Positions 57,205 through 64,000 of a stretch of DNA of 64,000 nt are shown here, one piece after another. Each line of letters opens with the position of its first letter. Position 1 is the first letter of the stretch. The stretch comes from Paraburkholderia adhaesiva (GTDB lineage: Bacteria; Pseudomonadota; Gammaproteobacteria; Burkholderiales; Burkholderiaceae), in NCBI RefSeq assembly GCF_021390575.1, contig NZ_JAJEJQ010000001.1, positions 620,001-684,000 of the forward strand. The letters run 5' to 3'. A model generated the notes under the pieces. That model did not search any database. It worked only from the letters and a program-made list of their open reading frames with translations, and was not told the DNA's origin. Made by a program: the position numbers and the translations under genes.

Positions 57205-57227
57205 CCCGCAGCGATGCGGGTTTTTTT
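57205..57227. terminator. Intrinsic terminator after groEL, probably bidirectional
   Basis: CCCGCA (57205-57210), loop GCGA, TGCGGG (57215-57220), then seven T. A run of A precedes the stem, so it would also work for the convergent thiD transcript. Confidence 0.9.
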
Positions 57228-57279
57228 ATGCGCGCACGGTTTTGCCGGGCTTAGGCGACTGTTGCGTTCGATTGCGTCG

Positions 57280-58143
57280 TCAGTGGTGCGCTTCGTCGGA
57301 CGGAGGTGCATCACTGGCGCCGCCCTCGGACGTCTCGCTGTCGTTGCTCCGTGCCCAGAAAAAACGGTCCGGCAACCAGGCGCCCATCCCGGGTCGAAAC
57401 GCGCTCTGCACCGCCTGATACAGATATTCCTGCGCTTCGCGCACCGCTTCGGGCGGCTCCTGGCCGTTCGCGAGCAGTGCCGCGATCGCGGCGCCGAGCG
57501 TGTCGGTCAGGCCCATCATCGGCTGCGTGGCGCGCTCCCACAGGTCCTGGCGCAGCTGGCCATCCTCCGAAAATAGCGTGTTGACCATCCGATGCGTGCC
57601 CGTCTCCATCGAAAGGATGTACTCGCAACCGGTCGACAGCAGATGCGCGATCGCCGCGTCGATGCTCGGCGCTTCCGCATCGCCATCGGGCTGCGCGAGC
57701 GCGAGCAGCGTCGTGGCGTCCGCGATGAGCAGCGTGGTCTGCGGCGCCAGCAGATCGGCGATCGCTTCGCGCAATTCGTCGGCGGCCAGCACGTGCTCGT
57801 CGTCGAGCGTGAAGTCGGGCGCGAGGATGAGGGGGATGTCGTCGTAGTCGGCGACCACTTCGGCAATCGCGCTCACCACTTCGGCGCGCGTCGCCGCGCC
57901 GATCTTGAAGGCCGCCACGGGCATGTCTTCCAGCAGCATCCGGGCCTGGGTCGCGACGACTTCGGGATCGAGCCCGGTGACTTCGTCGCAGCCCGCCGAA
58001 TCGCGCACGGTGTAGCCAGTCAGCACGCTGACGCCGTGGCAGCCCATGCTGGCGAGCGTCAGCAGGTCGGCCTGGAGGCCGCTGCCGCCGGTCGGATCGG
58101 AAAGGCCGAAGGTGAGGACGATGGGAGGCGTATCGCTGGGCAT
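57280..58143 (-). CDS. thiD: Hydroxymethylpyrimidine/phosphomethylpyrimidine kinase ThiD
   Basis: 287-residue ribokinase-fold enzyme that phosphorylates HMP and HMP-P in thiamine synthesis. The start MPSDTPPIVLTFGLSDPTGGSGLQADLLTLASMGCHGVSVLT matches the family (A/G-SDPxGGxGxQAD). FKIGAATRAEVV and APDFT follow. The anion-hole motif, usually GTGC/D, reads GLTDTLGAAIAALL, so the two Gly of the loop are altered while the Asp is kept; this seems a Burkholderiales variant. A C-terminal tail (about 250-287) is low-complexity and acidic. ATG 58143 chosen; upstream 69 codons are Arg-rich and non-conserved. Divergent from rubredoxin. Confidence 0.85.
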   Translation of the reverse strand: MPSDTPPIVLTFGLSDPTGGSGLQADLLTLASMGCHGVSVLTGYTVRDSAGCDEVTGLDPEVVATQARMLLEDMPVAAFKIGAATRAEVVSAIAEVVADYDDIPLILAPDFTLDDEHVLAADELREAIADLLAPQTTLLIADATTLLALAQPDGDAEAPSIDAAIAHLLSTGCEYILSMETGTHRMVNTLFSEDGQLRQDLWERATQPMMGLTDTLGAAIAALLANGQEPPEAVREAQEYLYQAVQSAFRPGMGAWLPDRFFWARSNDSETSEGGASDAPPSDEAHH

Positions 58144-58425
58144 GGATGTGGCGAATGTGGAGCGCGTGGCGCGGTTGGCGGCGCAGGGCGGCGCCGCGGC
58201 TCCAATTATGCGGCTTATCGGCGCGCCCGGGGACGGATGACGATGGCGGCTCGCGGATTTACGTGCGACGCGGCGCCGCGCGTCCGATCTCATCCGCTCT
58301 CCTGGCCGGATCTGATGCCAGGCGCCTCCATGTTTACAGTTGCTAGGCACAAAATCGGCAACACGGTACCATCATGGCTCTTGTTTCCCGACTGTTTTTT
58401 CTGGACTTTTCGACGCGGTATAAGA

Positions 58426-58596
58426 ATGGAATATAGAAGCTGGATGTGCCTGATCTGCGGCTGGATCTACGACGAGGAAGCCGGTTTGCCAGAGGAAGGC
58501 ATCGCGCCCGGTACGCGCTGGGAAGATGTCCCGATCAACTGGACCTGTCCTGAGTGCGGCGCACGCAAGGAAGACTTCGAGATGGTCCAGATCTGA
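58426..58596 (+). CDS. Rubredoxin
   Basis: 56-residue one-iron electron carrier. The two CxxCG motifs are MCLICGWIYDEE and WTCPECGARKEDFE, with GTRWEDVPINW between them, as in rubA-type rubredoxins. ATG 58426 starts MEYRSWMC; it is preceded by GTATAAGA, with only a weak ribosome site. Redox partner for alkane hydroxylase or other Fe enzymes; here it stands next to thiD, the usual neighbour in Burkholderia. Confidence 0.96.
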   Translation: MEYRSWMCLICGWIYDEEAGLPEEGIAPGTRWEDVPINWTCPECGARKEDFEMVQI

Positions 58597-58856
58597 CGCC
58601 GTGTGCAGGCGAGGTGCGCTATTTGCCCGCTTTTTGCCTGCTGTGTGCTTTCCTCATGCGCGGGGTTCGTGCGCATGGTTCGCGTCCGCTGAGGCGGCTG
58701 GCAGGCCGGCCCTCGCGACGTCGTGAAATCCGCCTTCATTGGGTTGCGCGCCGTACTGCGTGGCAGTGACGGTGTGCCGGGCTGGAGCCCGGCACACAGG
58801 CCGCCTGCGCCGCAGCCTGGCTCTGCAATCGTTTTCGGCGCTGTCTCATCTAACTC

Positions 58857-60374
58857 ATGAGTCTTCGTTCAACGTCCGTGGCCCGTTTCGAAGCCTTGCC
58901 CAATCCGCGCGGCGGCCGCGTGCCGCATGCCCGTGACGCGCTCGCAGAGGCGCTGTATGCGCTCGACGCGGACGGCGGGTACGTCGCTACGCCGCTGCGC
59001 CATGCGGCGAACGCGTTGCGTGAGGCGGGCTGGCTCGGTGCGGCGCGGTTCGCCGACACGCTGTTGCTCGCGTCGTCGCTCGCGCTATCTGTGAGCGGGA
59101 GTGCGGCTGTACACAGCGCGCAGTCGTCACGCCACGCGCTTGAGGGTGACGGGGATCACGCCGTGCGCGCGCTCCTTCGCGACGCGCTCGCCGATCTCGC
59201 CGCCGCGCTCGATCGGCACAATCTGCGCGAGCTCTCGTGTTCGCCGGCGCTTTACGCGCGGCAGCATTCGCTGGTCGTTGTGCTCGGACGGCACGCGCCG
59301 GGCATTTCGCTGGCCTACGAGGATGTTGCGCTGCAGGGCCGGCCCATCGCGCCCGCGACTCTGCGGGCGCTACCCGCGCACAAACTCGCGCAGATTCGCG
59401 CGCGTTTCGAGTCGGCGCTGCTGCCAGCGCTCAAGGCGCGAAACGCCGCGGGCAGCCGCGCGGCGGAGGCATTGGCGGACGCGGCATTCGACGAGATGGA
59501 CGTCTGCCTCGCCGAACTCGCGAGCCCCGACCCTTACGATTACTGGCGCCTTGCCGCGGCATGCGGCCGTACGTTGCGGCGCGGTGCGGCGTCGTGGGGC
59601 GACGAGGACGTGCGGCGTTTCTACGCCCGCTGCAATCTGCTGCTCGCTGATCACTCGCACGGGCTGCGCGTCGCGCCGCAATCGCTGGTGCGCGCGACGC
59701 TCGCGCTGTTGTGGCGCGACTACGCACTTTTCGGCGCGGCGGCTGAAGATACCGATGACGTCGAGCTGTTGCGCGACTACGGCCTGACTGTGGACTGGCA
59801 CATCGCGGGCACACAGGCGTCCGAGGCGCTCTGGGAGGCGGGGGCCGCGCAGGCCGACGCCACGGCGTTGGGCGTCGCGCCCACGCGCGAACTCGGCGCG
59901 CTCGCGGTCAACGCTAATGCGTATGAGGATTTCCTGCAGACCGCCGATGCGTCGATGGCCGCACTCTCCGCGCACGCTGAGGCGTGGTCCGCTCGCTCGC
60001 AACGCGACGCCGCGCAGGCCCTGCTCGCGGCCGATGCGTCATACGGGCTGGGCGCGGCGGCGTGGGCCATTGGCCTCGGCCACGTCGGGCTGCTTGCCGA
60101 TGCGCTTGGGCTCGCGTGGCGGCGCACCGCTCATGCAGTGGGGCAGTTCGAGTCGCTCGACCCGCCGCTGGCGGCCAACGTGATTCCCGCACCGGACGCT
60201 GCCGCAGTCGAGCGCGCCAGCGAATCGCTGCGCGCCATGCTGCACAAGATCGCGGCAGGCATAGCGCAGCCCGATGCGGCGAGCGCCGTGCGTGCGCTCG
60301 GCGTGTCGATCGCGGGCGCGACCGCGCTGCCCGAGCGTCCGGATGGCGGCGCGCAGTCCAGTTCACCCCGTTAG
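58857..60374 (+). CDS. Ala-rich helical protein of unknown function
   Basis: 505 residues, about a quarter Ala, almost wholly helical by appearance, with no signal peptide or membrane segments. Recurrent features include LRHAANALREAGWLGAARFADTLL and DEMDVCLAELASPDPYDYWRLAAACGR. The layout of repeated helical bundles brings to mind the N-terminal region of ChpA/PilL-type sensor kinases, but there is no kinase domain and no clear phosphorylatable His, so I leave it unnamed. The reading frame is strongly coding by third-position GC. A 260-nt gap separates it from rubredoxin and 329 nt from yqgE. Confidence 0.75.
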   Translation: MSLRSTSVARFEALPNPRGGRVPHARDALAEALYALDADGGYVATPLRHAANALREAGWLGAARFADTLLLASSLALSVSGSAAVHSAQSSRHALEGDGDHAVRALLRDALADLAAALDRHNLRELSCSPALYARQHSLVVVLGRHAPGISLAYEDVALQGRPIAPATLRALPAHKLAQIRARFESALLPALKARNAAGSRAAEALADAAFDEMDVCLAELASPDPYDYWRLAAACGRTLRRGAASWGDEDVRRFYARCNLLLADHSHGLRVAPQSLVRATLALLWRDYALFGAAAEDTDDVELLRDYGLTVDWHIAGTQASEALWEAGAAQADATALGVAPTRELGALAVNANAYEDFLQTADASMAALSAHAEAWSARSQRDAAQALLAADASYGLGAAAWAIGLGHVGLLADALGLAWRRTAHAVGQFESLDPPLAANVIPAPDAAAVERASESLRAMLHKIAAGIAQPDAASAVRALGVSIAGATALPERPDGGAQSSSPR

Positions 60375-60703
60375 GACCCACCGGCGAGTGTTTCCGGGCA
60401 TCGTGCTTGCAGGCGCTTCAGGCGCTCGTCCGTGTTTTTCCATACGCAGCTTCGCTGGCCGAGTCATGGCACAACGTTCGACGTCGAGCCAAAAGACTTC
60501 GCCGACCGGCACCGTTACCGCGTTGTGCATTGCAGAAGAGGCGCGCACGCGTGTTAGAGTGACTCCTTCCCGTTTGTAAGCATCGCGGCGAGAGGGCGCC
60601 ACGATGCGCGCGCCTTCGCGGCGCGCCGCGGCCCCGAAGACGGCGGCGCCGGCGTACCGGCGCGAAGCCGCCATTCCGCATCGTCTTTGCTAGAATTCAA
60701 ACC
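60375..60703. other. Intergenic region before yqgE
   Basis: No supported gene in 329 nt. A TAGAAT (60691-60696) lies just 8 nt before the yqgE start; if it is a -10 the transcript would be nearly leaderless, so the real promoter may be further up. Confidence 0.35.
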
Positions 60704-61282
60704 ATGTCCAAGAGTAACGATCGCATCAATCTGACCAACCAGTTCCTGATTGCCATGCCCAACATGGCAGACCCCACGTTTTCAGGAACTGTGGTCTACC
60801 TTTGCGATCATTCCGAGCGCGGCGCGCTCGGCCTCGTCATCAATCGTCCCACCGACATCGACCTGCAGGCTCTCTTTTCCCGCATCGACCTCAAGCTCGA
60901 AATCGAACCGCTCCTGCACGTGCCTGTCTACTTCGGCGGCCCCGTGCAGACCGAGCGGGGCTTTGTGTTGCATGCGCCCGAAGAGGGCACGAGCTATACG
61001 TCGTCGATGTCCGTGCCGGGCGGCCTCGAAATGACCACGTCGAAGGACGTGCTCGAAGCCGTCGCGAACGGCAAGGGCCCCGAGCGCTTCCTGCTCACGC
61101 TCGGTCATGCCGGCTGGGGTGCGGGTCAGCTCGAAGACGAAATCTCGCGCAACGGCTGGCTCACGGTCGAAGCCGATCCGAAGATCGTCTTCGACGTGCC
61201 CGCCGAAGGGCGCTTCGAAGCGGCGCTCGCGCTGCTCGGCATCTCGTCGTCGATGCTTTCGGGCGAGGCGGGTCACGCATGA
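60704..61282 (+). CDS. yqgE: YqgE/AlgH family protein
   Basis: 192 residues of the AlgH/UPF0301 family: [61 protein letters not shown], and [21 protein letters not shown]. The biochemical role is unknown; the family was first linked to alginate regulation in Pseudomonas and is nearly always next to ruvX. It is the first gene of a tight set: its stop overlaps the ruvX start (ATGA). Confidence 0.95.
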   Translation: MSKSNDRINLTNQFLIAMPNMADPTFSGTVVYLCDHSERGALGLVINRPTDIDLQALFSRIDLKLEIEPLLHVPVYFGGPVQTERGFVLHAPEEGTSYTSSMSVPGGLEMTTSKDVLEAVANGKGPERFLLTLGHAGWGAGQLEDEISRNGWLTVEADPKIVFDVPAEGRFEAALALLGISSSMLSGEAGHA

Positions 61283-61722
61283 GCGTGGCGCCCGGGCGGG
61301 GCGCGAGCGAGGCCACCCTGCTTGCGTTCGACTACGGCGAAAAGCGCATCGGCGTCGCGCTCGGCAACGTGCTTACGCGCAGCGCCCGCCCGCTCACCGT
61401 GATCCAGAACCGCAGCACCGGCTATCGTTTTGAAGCCATCGGCGCACTGCTGCGCGAGTGGCAGCCCGATCTGCTCGTGGTCGGCCTGCCGACGCATCCG
61501 GACGGCACGCCGCATATCATGACGCAGTTGGCGAAGCGCTTCGGCAACCAGCTTAACGGGCGCTTCAATCTGCCGGTGGTGTGGGTGGACGAGCGCTATT
61601 CGTCCGTCGATGCAGAAGCGCGCATGCGCGAACGCGGCGACGACAAGGCTCAGCTCGACGCCGAAGCGGCCTGCGTGATCCTCCAGCAATACCTCGACGA
61701 ACGCTCCGCGCCCACGCCATGA
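61279..61722 (+). CDS. ruvX: RuvX/YqgF Holliday-junction-resolvase-like protein
   Basis: 147-residue RNase H-fold nuclease implicated in pre-16S rRNA 5' end maturation. [17 protein letters not shown] gives the first catalytic Asp; [15 protein letters not shown] and [17 protein letters not shown] give the Glu/Asp of the site, and the final Asp is in [18 protein letters not shown]. The start overlaps the yqgE stop by four bases and the stop overlaps the pyrR start in the same ATGA way, so all three are translationally coupled. Confidence 0.95.
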   Translation: MSVAPGRGASEATLLAFDYGEKRIGVALGNVLTRSARPLTVIQNRSTGYRFEAIGALLREWQPDLLVVGLPTHPDGTPHIMTQLAKRFGNQLNGRFNLPVVWVDERYSSVDAEARMRERGDDKAQLDAEAACVILQQYLDERSAPTP

Positions 61723-62249
61723 GTCCCAGCGACACGCTTGACGCCGAGGCGCTGTATCGCGCCGTTCTCGATCAGATCCGAGCTGCGTATTCCGTGGATG
61801 CGTTCAGCGCGCCCGATGGCATCGCGATCGCCGGTATCTACAGCGGCGGCGCATGGATTGCCGAGCGGCTTGCTCACGATCTCGGCGCGAGTGGATGGGG
61901 CGTCATCAACGTCGCGCTCCATCGCGACGACTACGCGAAAAAAGGCCTGCACAGCGAAGCGAGTCCGACCTCGTTGCCGTTCGACGTGGCGGGCCGCCGC
62001 ATCGTGCTGGTCGACGACGTGCTGTACACGGGCCGCACGGTACGCGCGGCCATCAATGAGTTGTACGACTTTGGCCGCCCTGCGTCGGTGGAGCTGGCGG
62101 TGCTCGTCGATCGCGGCGGCCGTGAGCTGCCGATGGCGGCGCGTTTTACCGGCGGTACTGCGGCCGTGCCCGCCGATGCGTCGCTCGTGCTCGAACGCGA
62201 TGCCGACGGACATTTCGCGTTTCACGTCGAGCCGCGCGGCGGCAACTGA
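61719..62249 (+). CDS. pyrR: PyrR, pyr-operon regulator / uracil phosphoribosyltransferase
   Basis: 176-residue PRTase-fold protein: [18 protein letters not shown], then [15 protein letters not shown], and the PRPP motif [22 protein letters not shown] (about 88-109), then [15 protein letters not shown]. PyrR either regulates pyr mRNA by binding RNA or acts as a uracil phosphoribosyltransferase; in proteobacteria the first role is less certain. I see no obvious attenuator in the 89 nt before pyrB. Overlaps ruvX by four bases. Confidence 0.93.
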   Translation: MSPSDTLDAEALYRAVLDQIRAAYSVDAFSAPDGIAIAGIYSGGAWIAERLAHDLGASGWGVINVALHRDDYAKKGLHSEASPTSLPFDVAGRRIVLVDDVLYTGRTVRAAINELYDFGRPASVELAVLVDRGGRELPMAARFTGGTAAVPADASLVLERDADGHFAFHVEPRGGN

Positions 62250-62338
62250 CTGACCCGCATGCAACGTGTGCCTCGCGACAGAACCGGCTTTGTGCGCGTT
62301 CTGTTCGAACCGGGCCCTGCGTGCAAAGGAACCTTGCA

Positions 62339-63352
62339 ATGAACACACAGCCCACTGCGGCACCCGCCGATAACGGACGATTTCGTTACGGCTTCCTGAA
62401 GGGCAATCCGCAACTCACGAAGAACGGCGAACTCAAGCACCTGCTGACGATCGAGGGCCTGCCGCGTGCGATCGTCACGCACATTCTCGACACCGCTGCG
62501 CAATTCGTGAGCGTGACCGATCGCGATGTGAAGAAGGTACCGCTCCTGCGCGGCAAGTCGGTATTCAATCTGTTCTTCGAGAACTCGACGCGCACGCGCA
62601 CGACCTTCGAAATCGCGGCCACGCGTCTTTCGGCGGACGTGCTCAACCTGAACATCAACGCGTCCTCGACGAGCAAAGGCGAAACGCTCCTCGACACGAT
62701 CGGCAATCTGTCCGCAATGCACGCCGACATGTTCGTCGTGCGCCATGCGTCGAGTGGCGCGCCGTACCTGATCGCCGAGCATTGCGCGCCGCACGTCCAC
62801 GTGATCAACGCAGGCGACGGACGTCACGCGCATCCCACGCAGGGGCTGCTCGACATGTACACGATCCGCCACTACAAGCGCGACTTCACGAATCTGCGCG
62901 TAGCGATCGTCGGCGATATTCTGCATTCGCGTGTCGCACGCTCGGACATTCACGCGCTCACCACGCTCGGCGTGCCCGAAGTGCGCGCGATCGGGCCGCG
63001 CACGCTCTTGCCGGGCGGGCTCGAACAGATGGGCGTGCGCGTCTTCCACAACCTCGACGAAGGCTTGAAGGACGTTGACGTCATCATCATGCTGCGTCTG
63101 CAGAACGAGCGCATGAGCGGCGCGTTGCTGCCTTCGGCGCAGGAATACTTCAAGAGCTGGGGCCTCACGCCCGAGCGTCTCGCGCTCGCAAAACCCGATG
63201 CGATCGTGATGCATCCGGGGCCGATGAACCGTGGCGTCGAAATCGACTCGCAGGTCGCGGACGGCCCGCAGTCGGTGATTCTCAACCAGGTGAGTTTCGG
63301 CATCGCGGTGCGTATGGCGGTGATGGGCATCGTCGCGGGAAATAACGAGTGA
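62339..63352 (+). CDS. pyrB: Aspartate carbamoyltransferase catalytic chain PyrB
   Basis: 337 residues. Enzyme joining carbamoyl phosphate and aspartate, the first committed pyrimidine step. The carbamoyl-phosphate motif STRTRT is in [23 protein letters not shown]; then [30 protein letters not shown], and [13 protein letters not shown]. The ATG 62339 lies after AAGGAACC. It is the longer type of ATCase (about 335 residues) that in Pseudomonas assembles with PyrC'. pyrC' follows 25 nt downstream. Confidence 0.97.
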   Translation: MNTQPTAAPADNGRFRYGFLKGNPQLTKNGELKHLLTIEGLPRAIVTHILDTAAQFVSVTDRDVKKVPLLRGKSVFNLFFENSTRTRTTFEIAATRLSADVLNLNINASSTSKGETLLDTIGNLSAMHADMFVVRHASSGAPYLIAEHCAPHVHVINAGDGRHAHPTQGLLDMYTIRHYKRDFTNLRVAIVGDILHSRVARSDIHALTTLGVPEVRAIGPRTLLPGGLEQMGVRVFHNLDEGLKDVDVIIMLRLQNERMSGALLPSAQEYFKSWGLTPERLALAKPDAIVMHPGPMNRGVEIDSQVADGPQSVILNQVSFGIAVRMAVMGIVAGNNE

Positions 63353-63377
63353 ACCCGAGGAAATAACAGGGCAGCGC

Positions 63378-64000
63378 ATGAAGATCCATATTCAAGGCGG
63401 CACGCTGATCGACCCGGCGGCCGGCACTGAACAGCAGCAGGATGTGTACATCGCGGACGGCACGATCATCGCGCTGGGCGCGGCGCCTGCCGGCTTCCAG
63501 GCAGATAAAACGATCGACGCGAAGGGGCTTTACGTGGCGCCCGGTCTCGTCGACCTGAGCGCACGGCTGCGCGAGCCGGGCTATGAGCATAAGGCCACGC
63601 TCGATTCGGAAATGGCCGCGGCACTTGCGGGCGGCGTGACGAGCCTTGTGTGCCCGCCCGACACCGATCCCGTGCTCGATGAAGCGGGCCTGATCGAGAT
63701 GCTCAACTACCGCGTGGGCAAACTCGCTCGCGCACGCGTCTATCCACTCGGCGCGCTCACGGTGGGCCTGAAGGGTGAGGTGATCACGGAGATGGTGTCG
63801 TTGACGGAAGCCGGTTGCATCGGCTTCACGCAGGTCGATAAGCCGATCGCCGATACCCAGGTTCTGCTGCGTGCGTTGCAGTACGCGAGCACGTATGGCT
63901 ATGCCGCGTGGCTGCGTCCCCAGGATGCGTTCCTTTCGAAGGGCGGCGTGGCGGCGAGCGGCGCGGTGGCGTCGCGGCTCGGCCTGTCCGGCGTGCCGGT
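63378..64000 (+). CDS. Dihydroorotase-like PyrC' (non-catalytic), 3' end outside the window
   Basis: Partial: 207 codons from ATG 63378 to the window edge. Reads MKIHIQGGTLIDPAAG, GLYVAPGLVDLSARLREPGYEHK, and AAALAGGVTSLVCPPDTDPVLD. In active class I dihydroorotases the first segment has HxH (…HVHLREPG); here the two metal-binding His are replaced by S-A-R, so zinc binding is unlikely. This matches the PyrC'/PyrX pseudo-dihydroorotase that is needed for PyrB assembly in Pseudomonas. A true pyrC should be elsewhere in the genome. Confidence 0.92.
   Translation, partial: MKIHIQGGTLIDPAAGTEQQQDVYIADGTIIALGAAPAGFQADKTIDAKGLYVAPGLVDLSARLREPGYEHKATLDSEMAAALAGGVTSLVCPPDTDPVLDEAGLIEMLNYRVGKLARARVYPLGALTVGLKGEVITEMVSLTEAGCIGFTQVDKPIADTQVLLRALQYASTYGYAAWLRPQDAFLSKGGVAASGAVASRLGLSGVP

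Overview
This window is GC-rich chromosomal DNA from a beta-proteobacterium of the Burkholderia/Paraburkholderia/Caballeronia group. The evidence is the gene order rubredoxin, yqgE-ruvX-pyrR-pyrB-pyrC', a CIRCE-controlled groESL pair, an anaerobic ubiquinone set (ubiU-ubiV-ubiT), and the overall codon style. All family calls were made by reading the sequence; no database search was run.

Region 1 (about 0.4-14.7 kb) is an exopolysaccharide locus of the Wzx/Wzy type. It encodes an initiating sugar-phosphate transferase, a Wza-like export lipoprotein, a Wzc-like co-polymerase/tyrosine kinase, three GT4 and one GT2 glycosyltransferases, and a Wzy-like polymerase. On the opposite strand lie a Wzx-like flippase and a GMC oxidoreductase.

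Region 2 (about 15-33 kb) is the most unusual part: a hybrid NRPS-PKS locus. A 3305-residue megasynthase reads A-T-KS-AT-ACP-aminotransferase-C-A-T. It is followed 3 nt later by a stand-alone C-TE protein. The C domain of that protein has lost the second His of HHxxxDG, and its TE has Cys in place of the Ser nucleophile. A Sfp-type phosphopantetheinyl transferase lies upstream on the same strand. Converging on these genes is a plus-strand set with an SGNH hydrolase, a FkbH-like HAD/GNAT protein and a JmjC/cupin Fe(II) oxygenase-like protein. A perfect 34-bp palindrome separates the two converging units. By-eye specificity codes read Val-like for A1 and Gly for A2, and the AT is malonyl type. 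The simplest prediction is a Val-derived beta,gamma-diamino acid joined to Gly and released by the unusual C-TE protein.

Region 3 (about 33.8-54.6 kb) is mixed accessory DNA with long gene-poor gaps. It holds an orphan GT2, ubiUVT plus a DGC-domain protein, a small immunity-like protein, a LysR/SDR divergent pair, an NhaC-type antiporter, a YqhA membrane protein and an orphan glycine-amidinotransferase-like enzyme. It also holds a LysR/DUF1330 divergent pair, a large autotransporter, two pseudogenes that each have one visible internal stop, and a probable IS21-type end just upstream of groES.

Region 4 (about 55-64 kb) is core genome: groES-groEL with CIRCE, thiD, rubredoxin, an unknown helical protein, then yqgE-ruvX-pyrR-pyrB-pyrC'. 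The last gene runs off the window and lacks the dihydroorotase metal-binding HxH, as expected for the non-catalytic PyrC' partner of PyrB.
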